From the NCBI GenBank assembly GCA_903844135.1, contig CAIMSN010000069.1:1-38489 (forward strand): 38,489 nt of DNA, given 5' to 3'. Positions within the stretch are counted from its first letter, which is position 1. The number at the start of each line of letters is the position of its first letter. Positions 17,451 through 26,272 of the stretch are shown here, in pieces. Made by a program: the position numbers and the translations under genes. Source of the DNA: an uncultured Rhodospirillales bacterium. Its GTDB lineage: Bacteria > Pseudomonadota > Alphaproteobacteria > Acetobacterales > Acetobacteraceae. The notes beneath the pieces were generated by a model. The model did not search any database. It was not told where the DNA came from and worked only from the letters and a program-made list of their open reading frames with translations.

Positions 17451-18665
17451 ATGACCCGCGCGCTCGCCGTGCTCTATCTCGCCGCTTTCATCGATGCGAC
17501 CGGGATCGGCCTGATCGTCCCGATCCTGCCCACCGTGCTGCGCCACCTGATCGGCGGCTCCGACGCGCTGCGCGGCGGCACGCTGCATTACGGCGCGCTG
17601 ATCGCCAGCTTCGCGCTGATGCAGTTTTTGTTCGCGCCGGTGCTCGGCGCGCTGAGCGACCGGTTCGGACGCCGTCCGGTGATGCTGCTGTCGCTCACCG
17701 GCGGGGCGCTGGACTTCCTGCTCGCCGGCTACGCGCCCACCCTATGGGTGCTGTATCTGGCGCGCATGATCGGCGGCATGACCGCGTCGAACCTGTCGGT
17801 GATCTCCGCCACCATCGCCGATCTCACCCCGCCGGAGCAGCGCGCGCGGCGCTACGGGGCGATGAACGCGGCGCTCGGGATCGGCTGGATCGCCGGACCG
17901 GCGATCGGCGGCACGCTCGGCCAGATGTCGCCGGCGCTGCCGTTCGTGCTGGCCGCGTCGCTCAACGGGCTCAACCTGCTGCTGGCGATCGTGCTGCTGC
18001 CGGAGACGAGGCGCGACCGGCAGCTTACCCCGATCCGCTTCTCGCAGCTCAACGCGTTCGCCTCGCTGCGCTGGCTCGGCGGCATGCGCGCGCTGGCGCC
18101 GCTGCTCGGCATCTACTGCGCCGTCTGCCTGCTGGGGCAGATCCCGGCCTCGCTCTGGGTGCTGTACGGACAGGCCCGCTATGGCTGGGCTCCGTCCATG
18201 GTCGGCTGGTCGTTCGCCTGCTTCGGGCTGCTGTTCGCCGTGTCGCAGGCGTTCCTCGCCGGGCCGCTGACCGCGCGCGTCGGCGAGCGCGGCTGCCTGC
18301 GGTTCGGCATGGCGTCCGATGCCGCAGGCACGGTGCTGATGGGTCTGTCGAACCAAGGCTGGATGCCGTTCGCGATCATGCCGCTGCTCGCCGGCGGCAG
18401 CCTCGGCATGCCGGCGCTGCAGGGCGCGCTCTCGCGCGAGGTCGGCGAGGACCGGCAGGGCGAACTGCAGGGCACGCTGTCGAGCCTGGCCAACCTCGCC
18501 GCGGTGATCGGCCCGATCCTGGCGACCGCGCTGTTCGCCGCCACCAGGCCGGTGCTGCCCGGCGCGGTATGGTTCGTCGGCGGGTTCGGCTATCTGGTCT
18601 GCCTGTATGTGTCGGGTCGCCGGCCCGGCCCGGCCAGGATCCCCGTGCCCGGAGCAGGCCGATGA
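17451..18665 (+). CDS. TCR/Tet-type major facilitator drug efflux transporter
   Basis: A 404-residue MFS protein with 12 predicted helices. The N-terminus ALAVLYLAAFIDATGIGLIV with the helix-1 acidic residue, the loop 2-3 motif A GALSDRFGRRPVMLLSL, and GMNAALGIGWIAGPAIGG-type motif C (seen as NAALGIGWIAGPAIGGTLG) are those of the TetA-like DHA1 group. Such chromosomal homologues usually export unknown compounds; tetracycline resistance should not be assumed. The ATG at 17451 has GGAG five bases upstream. It diverges from the antiporter across 142 bp that should contain both promoters. The stop overlaps the next start (ATGA), so it forms an operon with the second transporter. Confidence 0.9.
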   Translation: MTRALAVLYLAAFIDATGIGLIVPILPTVLRHLIGGSDALRGGTLHYGALIASFALMQFLFAPVLGALSDRFGRRPVMLLSLTGGALDFLLAGYAPTLWVLYLARMIGGMTASNLSVISATIADLTPPEQRARRYGAMNAALGIGWIAGPAIGGTLGQMSPALPFVLAASLNGLNLLLAIVLLPETRRDRQLTPIRFSQLNAFASLRWLGGMRALAPLLGIYCAVCLLGQIPASLWVLYGQARYGWAPSMVGWSFACFGLLFAVSQAFLAGPLTARVGERGCLRFGMASDAAGTVLMGLSNQGWMPFAIMPLLAGGSLGMPALQGALSREVGEDRQGELQGTLSSLANLAAVIGPILATALFAATRPVLPGAVWFVGGFGYLVCLYVSGRRPGPARIPVPGAGR

Positions 18666-19966
18666 CCGACGATCCGGCGAGGCCGGCCACCCGCATGACC
18701 GCGAGCGAGATCCGCACCCTCTGCCTCGCGTCGCTCGGCGGCGCGCTCGAATTCTACGATTTCGTGGTGTTCGTGTTCTTCACCGCGGTGATCGGCCGGC
18801 TGTTCTTCCCCGCCGACCTGCCGGACTGGCTGCGCCAGACCCAGACCTTCGGCCTGTTCGCCGCCGGCTACCTCGCGCGTCCGCTCGGCGGCGTGGTGAT
18901 GGCGCATTTCGGCGACGTGTCCGGCCGGAAGCGCATCTTCACCCTGTCGGTGCTGCTGATGGCGCTGCCGACGCTGGCGATCGGCCTGCTGCCGACCTAT
19001 CGCAGCATCGGCCCGCTGGCGCCGCTGCTGCTGCTGGCGATGCGGGTGATGCAGGGTGCGGCGATCGGCGGCGAGGCGCCGGGCGGCTGGGTGTTCGTCG
19101 CCGAGCATGCAAGACCGGCGCGTCGCGGCCTGGCGATCGGCCTGCTGACCGCCGGTCTTACCGGCGGCATCCTGCTCGGCGCGCTGGTGGCGACCGGGCT
19201 CAACCTGGCGCTGCCGCCGGACCGCATCCTGGCCGGCTGGTGGCGCCTGCCGTTCCTGGTCGGCGGCGTGTTCGGCCTCGGCGCGATGGCGCTGCGACGC
19301 TGGCTGGACGAGACCCCGGTGTTCCTCGCCATCCGCGCCCGCGCCGCCACCGCGCGCGCCCTGCCGCTGCGCCTCGTGCTGTCCGGCCATCGCCGTGCCG
19401 TGCTGCTGTCGATGGCCAGCACCTGGACGCTCACCGCGGCGATCGTGGTGGTGATCCTGATGACGCCGACCCTGCTGCAGCGTCAGTTCGGAGTCGCGCC
19501 CCGCGACGCGCTGGTCGCCAACCTGCTCGCCACCGTGACGCTGACCCTGTCCGCGGTCTGCGTCGGACTGGCCACCGACCGGTTCGGATTGCGACGCACC
19601 GCCATGGTGATGCTGACGCTGCTCGCCGTCTCCGCCTGCGCGCTGTATCGCGGCGTGGCCGCTCATCCCGGCTGGCTGCTGCCGCTCTACGCGCTGGCCG
19701 GCGCCGGGGCGGGGGCGGTGACGCTCACCCCGGTGCTGATGGTGCGCTCGTTCCCGGCCAGGCTGCGCTTCAGCGGCCTGTCGCTGTCGTACAACCTCGC
19801 CTACGCGCTGTTCGGCGGCACCACGCCGCTGCTGGTCGCCTGGCTGGCGCATCGCGACCGTCTGTTGCCGTCGGTCTATGTGGCGCTGGTCGCCGCGATC
19901 GGGCTCGTGGCCTGCCTGCTCGCGCCTCGACCGGACGCCGCCGGCATGGCAGAACCCGGGCCGTGA
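18662..19966 (+). CDS. MFS transporter, metabolite:H+ symporter (MHS) type
   Basis: A 434-residue 12-helix transporter. It opens with SLGGALEFYDFVVFVFFTAV, the MHS-type helix 1 with an acidic-aromatic pair (EFYDF), followed by the loop motif HFGDVSGRKRIFTLSV and MQGAAIGGEAPGGWVFVAEH in helix 4/5, which are ProP/KgtP-like signatures. The substrate is probably a carboxylate or osmolyte but cannot be assigned. The ATG at 18662 overlaps the upstream TetA-like stop. The following ribokinase gene begins 17 bases after this stop, so transporter and kinase may act on the same imported compound; that is inference from position only. Confidence 0.88.
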   Translation: MTDDPARPATRMTASEIRTLCLASLGGALEFYDFVVFVFFTAVIGRLFFPADLPDWLRQTQTFGLFAAGYLARPLGGVVMAHFGDVSGRKRIFTLSVLLMALPTLAIGLLPTYRSIGPLAPLLLLAMRVMQGAAIGGEAPGGWVFVAEHARPARRGLAIGLLTAGLTGGILLGALVATGLNLALPPDRILAGWWRLPFLVGGVFGLGAMALRRWLDETPVFLAIRARAATARALPLRLVLSGHRRAVLLSMASTWTLTAAIVVVILMTPTLLQRQFGVAPRDALVANLLATVTLTLSAVCVGLATDRFGLRRTAMVMLTLLAVSACALYRGVAAHPGWLLPLYALAGAGAGAVTLTPVLMVRSFPARLRFSGLSLSYNLAYALFGGTTPLLVAWLAHRDRLLPSVYVALVAAIGLVACLLAPRPDAAGMAEPGP

Positions 19967-19982
19967 GGGAGGGGCCACACGC

Positions 19983-20945
19983 ATGCCGATGACTCGCACC
20001 GACCCGGGCCCGCATGCCGGCGCGATCGTCTGCTTCGGCAGCATCAACGCCGATCTCGCCGCCTATTCGACGACGCTGCCGCGCGCCGGCGAGACCATCC
20101 ATGCGGAGCGCTACCAGATCGGCCTCGGCGGCAAGGGCGCCAATCAGGCCGCCTGTGCCGCCCGCCTGGCCGGGCCGCTCGGCCTCGCCGTGTCGCTGTG
20201 CGGCCGGGTCGGCACCGACCCGTTCGGCGCCCTGGTGCGGGCCCGGCTGGCCGGGTTCGGCGTGTCGCTGGACGGCGTGCGCGACGATCCCGACCACCCG
20301 ACCGGCATCGCCCTGATCGGCATCGACGCCCAGGGCGAGAACAGCATCACCGTGGTCGGCGCCGCCAACATGGCGCTGGACGCCACCGACGTCGAAGCGG
20401 CGGCACCGCTGCTGACCGCGGCGCGCGTGCTGCTGCTGCAGCTCGAGACGCCGCTCGACGCCAGCCTGGCCGCGGCCCGCCTCGCCAAGGCGGCGGGCGC
20501 GATCGTGATCCTCGACCCCGCTCCGGCGCCGAAGGACGGGCTGCCGGACGAGATCTGGCAGCTGGCCGATCTGCTGACGCCGAACGAGACCGAGACCGAG
20601 CGCCTTGTCGGGCTGCGTCCGACCGATGCCGCGTCGGCGTCGGCCTGCGCCGAGCGCATGCAGGCGCGGGGCCTGCGGCGTGCCATCGTCAAGCTCGGCG
20701 CGCGCGGCGTGTATTATCGCGACGGCGCCGCCGGCGGCTTCGTCGAACCGTTCGCGGTCGCGGCGATCGACAGCGTCGCCGCCGGGGACTGTTTCAATGG
20801 CGGGCTGGCGGTCGCCCTGGCGCAGGGCTGGACGCTGGCCGAGTCGGTGCGGTTCGCCGCCGCCTGCGGCGCGCTCGCCACCACCCGGCACGGCGCCGCC
20901 GAGTCCGCGCCCACCCTGGATGAGGTCCGTGCGCTGCTCGGCTGA
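19983..20945 (+). CDS. rbsK: PfkB-family sugar kinase, ribokinase-like
   Basis: A 320-residue cytosolic kinase. Signatures: VCFGSINADLAAYSTTLPRA, the substrate-binding IGLGGKGANQAACAARLAG, and the C-terminal DSVAAGDCFNGGLAVALA, in which the Asp of AAGD is the catalytic base and the small residues form the anion hole. The motif closely follows ribokinase (normally TTAAGDTFNGAL), so ribose to ribose-5-phosphate is the leading guess, though related nucleoside or sugar kinases cannot be excluded. The ATG at 19983 has an AGGGAGGGG-like ribosome site about ten bases upstream. It is the third gene of a plus-strand series after two transporters. A strong GC hairpin follows the stop. Confidence 0.9.
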   Translation: MPMTRTDPGPHAGAIVCFGSINADLAAYSTTLPRAGETIHAERYQIGLGGKGANQAACAARLAGPLGLAVSLCGRVGTDPFGALVRARLAGFGVSLDGVRDDPDHPTGIALIGIDAQGENSITVVGAANMALDATDVEAAAPLLTAARVLLLQLETPLDASLAAARLAKAAGAIVILDPAPAPKDGLPDEIWQLADLLTPNETETERLVGLRPTDAASASACAERMQARGLRRAIVKLGARGVYYRDGAAGGFVEPFAVAAIDSVAAGDCFNGGLAVALAQGWTLAESVRFAAACGALATTRHGAAESAPTLDEVRALLG

Positions 20946-20950
20946 AACTG

Positions 20951-20999
20951 CCGCCCGGCAGCTTTGGTCAGGCCATGCCCGGCAGCACCTGCCGGGCGG
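20951..20999 (+). terminator. Competing GC-rich hairpins after the ribokinase gene
   Basis: CCGCCCGGCAG (20951-20961) and GCCCGGCAG (20977-20985) are near-identical direct copies, and both can pair with a single complement CTGCCGGGCGG (20989-20999). The short form has a 9-bp stem with a CAC loop; the long form has an 11-bp stem with a 27-base loop. The two folds exclude each other, as in attenuators. There is no T-run after it, so a classical Rho-independent terminator is not proven. Confidence 0.55.
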
Positions 21000-21047
21000 G
21001 GTCGGCCCTGCCGCGCGCCGACCGCGCCGTTTCAACGGCTTGTGTCT

Positions 21048-21098
21048 CCGCCGGCGCTGGTCCGGCGGTTGCAACCGGTCAGCCATTCTCCAGAATGG
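21048..21098 (+). promoter_or_regulatory. Hairpin plus 16-bp palindrome upstream of the 91-aa gene
   Basis: A stem CCGCCGG/CCGGCGG (21048-21054 and 21062-21068, 7-base loop) is followed by the perfect palindrome CCATTCT CC AGAATGG (21083-21098), whose end is ten bases before the ATG at 21109. The palindrome occupies the place where a ribosome site would be, so it could be an operator or a translational hairpin. No regulator can be named. Confidence 0.4.
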
Positions 21099-21108
21099 AT
21101 TCGAACCG

Positions 21109-21384
21109 ATGACCGACCTGACCGCCACCGCCTCCGCGAGCGCCACCAACGCCGCCTCCGCGCATCACGCCCGTCACAGGCATGCCGGCGCCGGCGCCGG
21201 CGCCAACAGCTTCGCCAGCCTGATGGCGCCCGCCTCGGCCGGCCCGAGCACGGCCTCCTCCCAGTCCTCCACGGCATCCGCCGCGTCGGCGCCGCCGTCC
21301 GGACCGGCCGCGGCCGGCACCGTCTCGACGGCGCTGGGCGGGTTGCAGCACGTGCTGGATCTGCTGCAAGGCGCGACCGGTTGA
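21109..21384 (+). CDS. Small Ala/Ser-rich disordered protein of unknown function
   Basis: A 91-residue product beginning [14 protein letters not shown]. It is dominated by Ala, Ser, Gly, Thr and Pro with a His/Arg patch ([10 protein letters not shown], about residues 18-27), and ends in a short amphipathic segment ([17 protein letters not shown]). There is no signal peptide and no recognised family. Evidence that it is real: it ends in TGA overlapping the TTG start of the carboxylesterase (TTGA), the coupling mode used by many neighbours, and it begins just after a structured leader. No strong Shine-Dalgarno is visible. It could be a secreted or envelope-associated low-complexity protein; the function is unknown. 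Confidence 0.55.
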   Translation: MTDLTATASASATNAASAHHARHRHAGAGAGANSFASLMAPASAGPSTASSQSSTASAASAPPSGPAAAGTVSTALGGLQHVLDLLQGATG

Positions 21385-23000
21385 GGCCAGGCCGGCTCCT
21401 CCGCGCCTGGCTGTTGGCGGCGGCGCCGGCCCTGTTGCCTGTCCTGCCCGGCGCCGCCGTCGCCGCCCCGCCGCCGGCCGTCGTCGTCGCCGGCCCCCGG
21501 CCGGATCACCCGGTCGTCGTGCCCACCAGGATCCAGACCCATCCGATGGTGGCGCCCGGCGGTGGGCCGCCGCACCCGATCGTCATGACCAGCGCCGGTC
21601 CGGTGCAGGGGGTGGTGGTGCAGCACGGGGTGATCCGCGTGTTTCGCGGCATTCCCTATGCCGCGCCGCCGATCGGCCCGCTGCGCTGGCGTCCGCCGCT
21701 GCCCGCCCAGCCCTGGGCGGCGGTGCGCGACGCGACCCATTTCGGGCCGCCCTGCATGCAGCGCGTCGCCGCCGACGCGCTGGTGCAGCCGAGCGAGGAT
21801 TGCCTGACGCTGAATATCTGGTCGCCGCCGCCGAACCGGCGTCTCGGGACGCTGCCGGTGATGGTGTTCATCCATGGCGGCGGCTTCGTGTTCGGCGCCG
21901 GCTCGGAAGCGCCCTATGACGGCACCGGCCTGGCGTCGCATGGTGTGGTGCTGGTGACGCTGAACTACCGGCTCGGCGTGCTCGGCTTCCTGGCCCATCC
22001 CGGCCTGGCCGCCGAGGGCTCGCCCTCCGGCAATGACGGGCTGCTCGACCAGATCGCGGCCCTCGCCTGGGTGCGCGACAACGCCGCCGCTTTTGGCGGC
22101 GATCCGCGGCGGGTGACGATCTTCGGCGAGTCCGCCGGCGGCTCCTCGATCGCCGCCCTGCTGGCCGCCCCGGCGGCGCGCGGCCTGTTCTCCAAGGCGA
22201 TCCTGCAGAGCGCCGCGATCGGCTGGAAGCTGCGCACCACCGAGGAGGCGTCGCGCACCGGCCTGGTACTCGGCCCGGATCTCGAGCAGTTGCGCACCAT
22301 GCCGGCCAACGCGCTGCTGCGCTACGCCACCCGGATCCAGGCGCTGGCGCCGAAGATGGCGCCGATCCCGCTGCCGTTTCCGGTGGCCGGCCCGCCGGTG
22401 CTGCCGGAGCAGCCGGTGCAGGCAGCGCTGCCGCCGATTCCGATGATGATCGGCGACAACCAGGACGAGGGCATCTCGTTCGCCAGGCCCTGGGCGCTGT
22501 TCGACCGCGAGGGCTATGTCAAGGCGCTGAAGACCGTGTTCGGTCCGCTCTGGCGCGAGGCGGCGGCGACCTATCCGGCCGCCACCGACGCCGACGTGCC
22601 GCGCGCCGCCGCCGACCTGGTCGGGGACGGGATGTTCTATGCCGGCGCACGCACCCTGGCCCGCAGGGCGGCGGCCAGCGGCGCGCCGGTCTATTTCTAT
22701 CTGTTCGACGAGCCGGTGGGCGACCACCCGCCGCGCCACGCCGCCGAGCTGACCAGCGTGTTCGGCACCCTGCCGCCCGCGGCATCGCCGCAGCAGCATG
22801 CGCTGTCGGAACTGATGATGACCGCCTGGACCCGCTTCGCCGCCACCGGCGACCCGAACGGGCCCGGCGTGCCGTCATGGCCGCGCTTCGCAGGACCGGA
22901 CGATCCCTACATGACGCTCGGCCTGGTCGTCGATCCCGGCCGCGGTTTCCGCACCCGCCAGCTCGATTTCATGCAGCGCGCCCTCGACGCCGGCCCCTGA
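21381..23000 (+). CDS. Secreted type-B carboxylesterase
   Basis: A 539-residue esterase of the alpha/beta hydrolase fold. The TTG start at 21381 overlaps the previous stop and gives a signal peptide ([19 protein letters not shown], ending GAAVAA). Seen: [19 protein letters not shown] and [11 protein letters not shown] (carboxylesterase-B signature 2), [13 protein letters not shown] (oxyanion loop), [20 protein letters not shown] with the nucleophilic Ser, [11 protein letters not shown] with the acidic residue, and [10 protein letters not shown] with the catalytic His. The triad is therefore complete. The frame stays open upstream to 20964, but those codons run through hairpins and the small gene. 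The natural ester substrate is unknown. It converges on the TIGR02302 gene across a tandem repeat. Confidence 0.92.
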   Translation: MRPGRLLRAWLLAAAPALLPVLPGAAVAAPPPAVVVAGPRPDHPVVVPTRIQTHPMVAPGGGPPHPIVMTSAGPVQGVVVQHGVIRVFRGIPYAAPPIGPLRWRPPLPAQPWAAVRDATHFGPPCMQRVAADALVQPSEDCLTLNIWSPPPNRRLGTLPVMVFIHGGGFVFGAGSEAPYDGTGLASHGVVLVTLNYRLGVLGFLAHPGLAAEGSPSGNDGLLDQIAALAWVRDNAAAFGGDPRRVTIFGESAGGSSIAALLAAPAARGLFSKAILQSAAIGWKLRTTEEASRTGLVLGPDLEQLRTMPANALLRYATRIQALAPKMAPIPLPFPVAGPPVLPEQPVQAALPPIPMMIGDNQDEGISFARPWALFDREGYVKALKTVFGPLWREAAATYPAATDADVPRAAADLVGDGMFYAGARTLARRAAASGAPVYFYLFDEPVGDHPPRHAAELTSVFGTLPPAASPQQHALSELMMTAWTRFAATGDPNGPGVPSWPRFAGPDDPYMTLGLVVDPGRGFRTRQLDFMQRALDAGP

Positions 23001-23023
23001 CAGGCTCGGGAAACCTGCGTGGC

Positions 23024-23452
23024 GTGGGCGACGGAGAGACCGTTCGGAAACGTGTCCTGGCGAGTCAGAGGCGGCGCGAACGCGACGCCGGCCGCGGGTG
23101 ATCCGCGAGCACCGGAGCGGAGTGGCCTGGATGGTCGCGTCCTTGTTGTGGGCGACGGAGAGACCGTTCGGAAACGTGTCCTGGCGAGTCAGAGGCGGCG
23201 CGAACGCGACGCCGGCCGGCGGGTGATCCGCAAGCACCGGAGCGGAGTGGCCTGGATGGTCGCGTCCTTGTTGTGGGCGACGGAGAGACCGTTCGGAAAC
23301 GTGTCCTGGCGAGTCAGAGGCGGCGCGAACGCGACGCCGGCCGCGGGTGATCCGCGAGCACCGGAGCGGAGTGGCCTGGATGGCCACGAGCACCGGAGCG
23401 CAGCGGATCGCCCACGGATGACCGCCAGGGCGCGTTTACGAACGGTCTCTCA
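23024..23452. repeat. Covarying-arm repeat, copy B, tandemly triplicated
   Basis: Three consecutive units start at 23024, 23148 and 23273 (periods 124 and 125 bp, differing mainly by one G in the CCGGCC stretch). Each begins GTGGGCGACGGAGAGACCG and contains GGAAACGTGTCCTGGCGAG. Only the third continues to a right arm ending GAACGGTCTCTC at 23451. The full third unit (23283-23451) pairs GAGAGACCGTTCG with CGAACGGTCTCTC over 13 bp, then has a G-A mismatch and AAACG/CGTTT pairing. The right arm abuts the TGA of the minus-strand gene. The short piece 23001-23023 holds nothing recognisable. This repeat fills the 449-bp gap between the two convergent genes. Confidence 0.88.
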
Positions 23453-26272
23453 GAAGGATTTCAGGAGGCGGTCGAGATAATCCAGCTCCGGCTGCGGCCG
23501 GGTGCGGTCGCTGTCGCGGCGGCGCAGCTCCTGTTCGATCTGTCGCGACCGCGCCGCGTCGTCGGCGCCCGGTATATGCGTCTCGCTGCCGTCGTCGTGG
23601 CCGCCATGGCCTTCCCCGACCGGCCGGCCCAGCGGGTCGCGCGGTCCGCTCTCGTCGCTACCGAGCTGCGAGTCCGTGCCGGGCATGCCGCCCTCGTCGC
23701 CGTCCGGTCCGTCCGGCATGCCGTCGTCGCCGGCGCCCGATCCAGGCAGCAGCGCCAGCCCGGTGCCGCCGGAGCGGCCGCCGCGCATCGCCGCGCTCAT
23801 CTGTCCCTGGCCCTTCTGCAGCGCCGCCAGCGCCCTGATCTGGGCGGCGCCGGCGTCGGCGTCCTTGCCGTCGCGCAGCGCGTCGCGCGCCGACTGCATC
23901 TCGCGCGACGCGGTGTCGAGCTGGTCCGCCTTCTTGCCGCTCAGCGCCTTGAATTCGACGCCGAGCTCGTCGAGCGCCCGTCGCAGCACGGACTGTGCGT
24001 GACGGTCTTGCAGCCGCGCCGCGTCCTGCTGCGCCGCGGTTTGGGCGGGCAGGGGCGGCGCCGACCGGTCAGGGGCGGCCGGCGCGGCCGGCTGGTCGGG
24101 GGGCGCATCGGGAATGCCGAGCTGTCGCATCAGGGCCCTGGTCGCCGCGTCCGGCGCTTCGTCGCCCGCCTGGCCACCAGCCTGGCCACCCGCCTGACCA
24201 CCGGTCTGCGCATCCTCGCCGTCGGTCTGGAGCTGCGCCTGCTCCGCCGCCTTGGCACGGTCCGCCGCCGACAGCCTGCCCTGGGTGCTGTCGAGCAGCG
24301 CGGTCTGGCGTTTCACCAGATCCTGGATCGCCTCCATCTGGTCGCGCGCCTGGGCGGTCGCCTGGGCCTGCTGCTCGGCGCTCTGCAGGTCCTGCGGCGT
24401 CGCCAGGCGCATATGGTCCAGCATCGCCTGCATCCTGGAGAGCGCCTGCATCGCCGCGTCGGCATGGCCGGCGGCGGCCTGGTCCTGCATCTCCTTGAGC
24501 ATCCGCTTCAGGTCGGTCCCGTCCAGCGCCGAGGCGTCGGGCATCGCCGGCATCGGCGTGTGCGCGCGCGCCGCCTGCGCCGCCAGCGCCTGCATCTTGC
24601 GGGCGATCGCAGCGCCCAGCGCCGCGATCCTGGCCTTCAGCGCATCCTGTTCCGGCTGCGCCTGTCCGGCCTGTCCAAGCTGGCGCATGCGCTCGATCTG
24701 CGCCGACAGCCGGTCCTGCGCCGCGCGGACGTCGAGCGCCGCGCGCGCCGTGGCGCGGTCGTTGTGCAGCCCGTCCTCGAGCGCCAGGGCCAGGGTCCAG
24801 AGCCGGTCCGAGGCTTCGGCGATCTGCGCCTCGGGATTGGGCGCATCGGCCGGCTCCGAGGCCGGCAGATGCAGCAGCGACGCGGTGCTGGACAGGTTCA
24901 GGAACAGGCTGCTGTCCTGGGCGAAGGCGCCGGGCGTGTCGCCCAGCGCCAGCAGGTCGTCGGCGGCGTCGGACGGACTCTCGGCGCCGGTCGCCAGTCG
25001 GCGCCGTATGTCCAGCACCGCGCGCGCCAGCGGATTGCGGAACGAGCGCGCCGGCAGGACGAAGCTGGCGTCGGCGCTGGCGGCGCTCTGTCCGCTGCCG
25101 TCGGTCGCCACCAGATGCGCCGTCACCTTGGCCCCTGCCCAGGGATCGGCGGACAGATCCACCACCGCGACGCCGCGCGCCTTGGCCGGCGATCCGCCCA
25201 GCGCGATCGGCACCGTCAGCACCCTGCCGTGTCCGTCCGGGCCTGCCAGGGTGATCCGCGCCGAGAGGCTCCGCACGCCGTAGCGCTGCGCGGCCGACCA
25301 GGGCAGTCTCGTCCGCCAGGGAAGCGTCGTGTCGGCACCGGGCGGGGCGGTCCAGGCCACCTCCGGACGCGGGCTCGGCTGGACCACGATGCGCCAGTCC
25401 GACAGACGGTGACCGGCCTCGGCGATACGTAGCCTGGCGCCGGGCGCGGCGGTCGCCGGCAGCGTCCAGTCGAGCGACCAGCTCCGCTCCGAAAGCCTGG
25501 CGAAGACCGCGTGCCCGTCCAGCCCGCTCGACAGGCGCGGCGTGGCGTCGGATCCGGTCAGGCTGACGGTCAGGCGCGCGCCGGCCGGCACGACGTAATG
25601 TCCGTGCGGATCGGTCAGGAACACCGGCGCGCCGCCGGCATAGTCCGGCGGGGTGATCCAGGCCTGCAGGGCGGGCGGCGGCCCGAACGGCAGCGCGATG
25701 CCGGGCCAGAATCCGGAGGCGAGACGGAGCGGCGCGTCGCGGCCGGACAGCAGGGAAGCGACCAGGAACGACGCGAGCAGCGCCGGCGCCGCGCCGTTTC
25801 GGTCGCGGCCGCCCAGCGACAGCTCCGGCCGCCCGGCCCGCAGACGACCGAGCCCGGCCCGGGTGCGCTGCAGATGCGCCTGCCACAGCAGGGCGGCGGG
25901 ATCGCCGGCGCCCGCCAGGGCCGGCCGGTCGTGCAGCGTCGAGAGCGGGCGATGCGGCAGGCGCGAGGCCTGCTCGATGCGCCGGTCGCGCATCGAAGCG
26001 GCCGGACTGGCAAGCCCGCGCATGCCGCGGCGCAGCAGCAGCGCGGCGGCCGCCAGCACCAGGATCAGGACCAGCGCGTGCAGCCAGGGCGGCAGGCGCT
26101 GCGGCACGGTGAGCAGGGACAGCACCGCATAGGCGCCGATGACCCCGCAGGCGGGCAGGGCAGCCGGCCAGAGCTGCTCGACCCACAGCACCAGCCCGGC
26201 ACGCCTGCGCGCCGGGTCGAGCGCGCCGCGCGCCGGCCTCGTGCGCGCCAGTCTCATGTCAACCGGTCTCAT
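23450..26272 (-). CDS. TIGR02302/DUF4175 family membrane-anchored protein
   Basis: A 940-residue protein of an uncharacterised alphaproteobacterial family. Two helices near the N-terminus (about residues 30-75: WPAALPACGVIGAYAVLSLL and LHALVLILVLAAAALLL) and a third near 165-180 anchor it. A beta-rich extracytoplasmic region follows (about 200-420). Residues about 480-760 are Ala/Gln-rich and helical (EQQAQATAQARDQMEAIQ), with a GGQAGGQAGGQAG run. The family hallmark closes the protein: DPLGRPVGEG, then HIPGADDAARSRQIEQELRR and PELDYLDRLLKSF. The ATG at 26272 overlaps the lysA stop (ATGA), so the two are coupled; another ATG lies at 26257. The lysA-TIGR02302 order is a familiar alphaproteobacterial arrangement. 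Function unknown, probably envelope-related. Confidence 0.9.
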   Translation of the reverse strand: MRPVDMRLARTRPARGALDPARRRAGLVLWVEQLWPAALPACGVIGAYAVLSLLTVPQRLPPWLHALVLILVLAAAALLLRRGMRGLASPAASMRDRRIEQASRLPHRPLSTLHDRPALAGAGDPAALLWQAHLQRTRAGLGRLRAGRPELSLGGRDRNGAAPALLASFLVASLLSGRDAPLRLASGFWPGIALPFGPPPALQAWITPPDYAGGAPVFLTDPHGHYVVPAGARLTVSLTGSDATPRLSSGLDGHAVFARLSERSWSLDWTLPATAAPGARLRIAEAGHRLSDWRIVVQPSPRPEVAWTAPPGADTTLPWRTRLPWSAAQRYGVRSLSARITLAGPDGHGRVLTVPIALGGSPAKARGVAVVDLSADPWAGAKVTAHLVATDGSGQSAASADASFVLPARSFRNPLARAVLDIRRRLATGAESPSDAADDLLALGDTPGAFAQDSSLFLNLSSTASLLHLPASEPADAPNPEAQIAEASDRLWTLALALEDGLHNDRATARAALDVRAAQDRLSAQIERMRQLGQAGQAQPEQDALKARIAALGAAIARKMQALAAQAARAHTPMPAMPDASALDGTDLKRMLKEMQDQAAAGHADAAMQALSRMQAMLDHMRLATPQDLQSAEQQAQATAQARDQMEAIQDLVKRQTALLDSTQGRLSAADRAKAAEQAQLQTDGEDAQTGGQAGGQAGGQAGDEAPDAATRALMRQLGIPDAPPDQPAAPAAPDRSAPPLPAQTAAQQDAARLQDRHAQSVLRRALDELGVEFKALSGKKADQLDTASREMQSARDALRDGKDADAGAAQIRALAALQKGQGQMSAAMRGGRSGGTGLALLPGSGAGDDGMPDGPDGDEGGMPGTDSQLGSDESGPRDPLGRPVGEGHGGHDDGSETHIPGADDAARSRQIEQELRRRDSDRTRPQPELDYLDRLLKSF

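Noticed and set aside
15743-18661. Very long open frame on the plus strand running antisense to the antiporter gene and into the MFS genes
   Set aside because: Its product is Gln/Arg/His-rich with no family motifs, and it exists because high-G+C genes rarely place stops in this phase. The antiporter and transporters explain the DNA fully.
17451-18665. Tetracycline resistance gene
   Set aside because: The protein is only TetA-like in fold and motifs; chromosomal DHA1 transporters of this kind are common and no mobile element or regulator tetR is nearby.
23024-23452. CRISPR-like look of the tandem repeats
   Set aside because: Units of 124-125 bp follow each other directly with no unique spacers, and no cas genes are present.
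23019-23480. Open frames on both strands through the tandem repeat, with repeated peptide units
   Set aside because: The repeat has no stops in some phases because of its G+C content. Translation gives Arg/Ala-rich tandem peptides without motifs, and the units differ by one base, which shifts the frame.
24169-24210. Short tandem repeats in the TIGR02302 gene
   Set aside because: They encode an ordinary GGQAGGQAGG low-complexity linker, which is common in this family.
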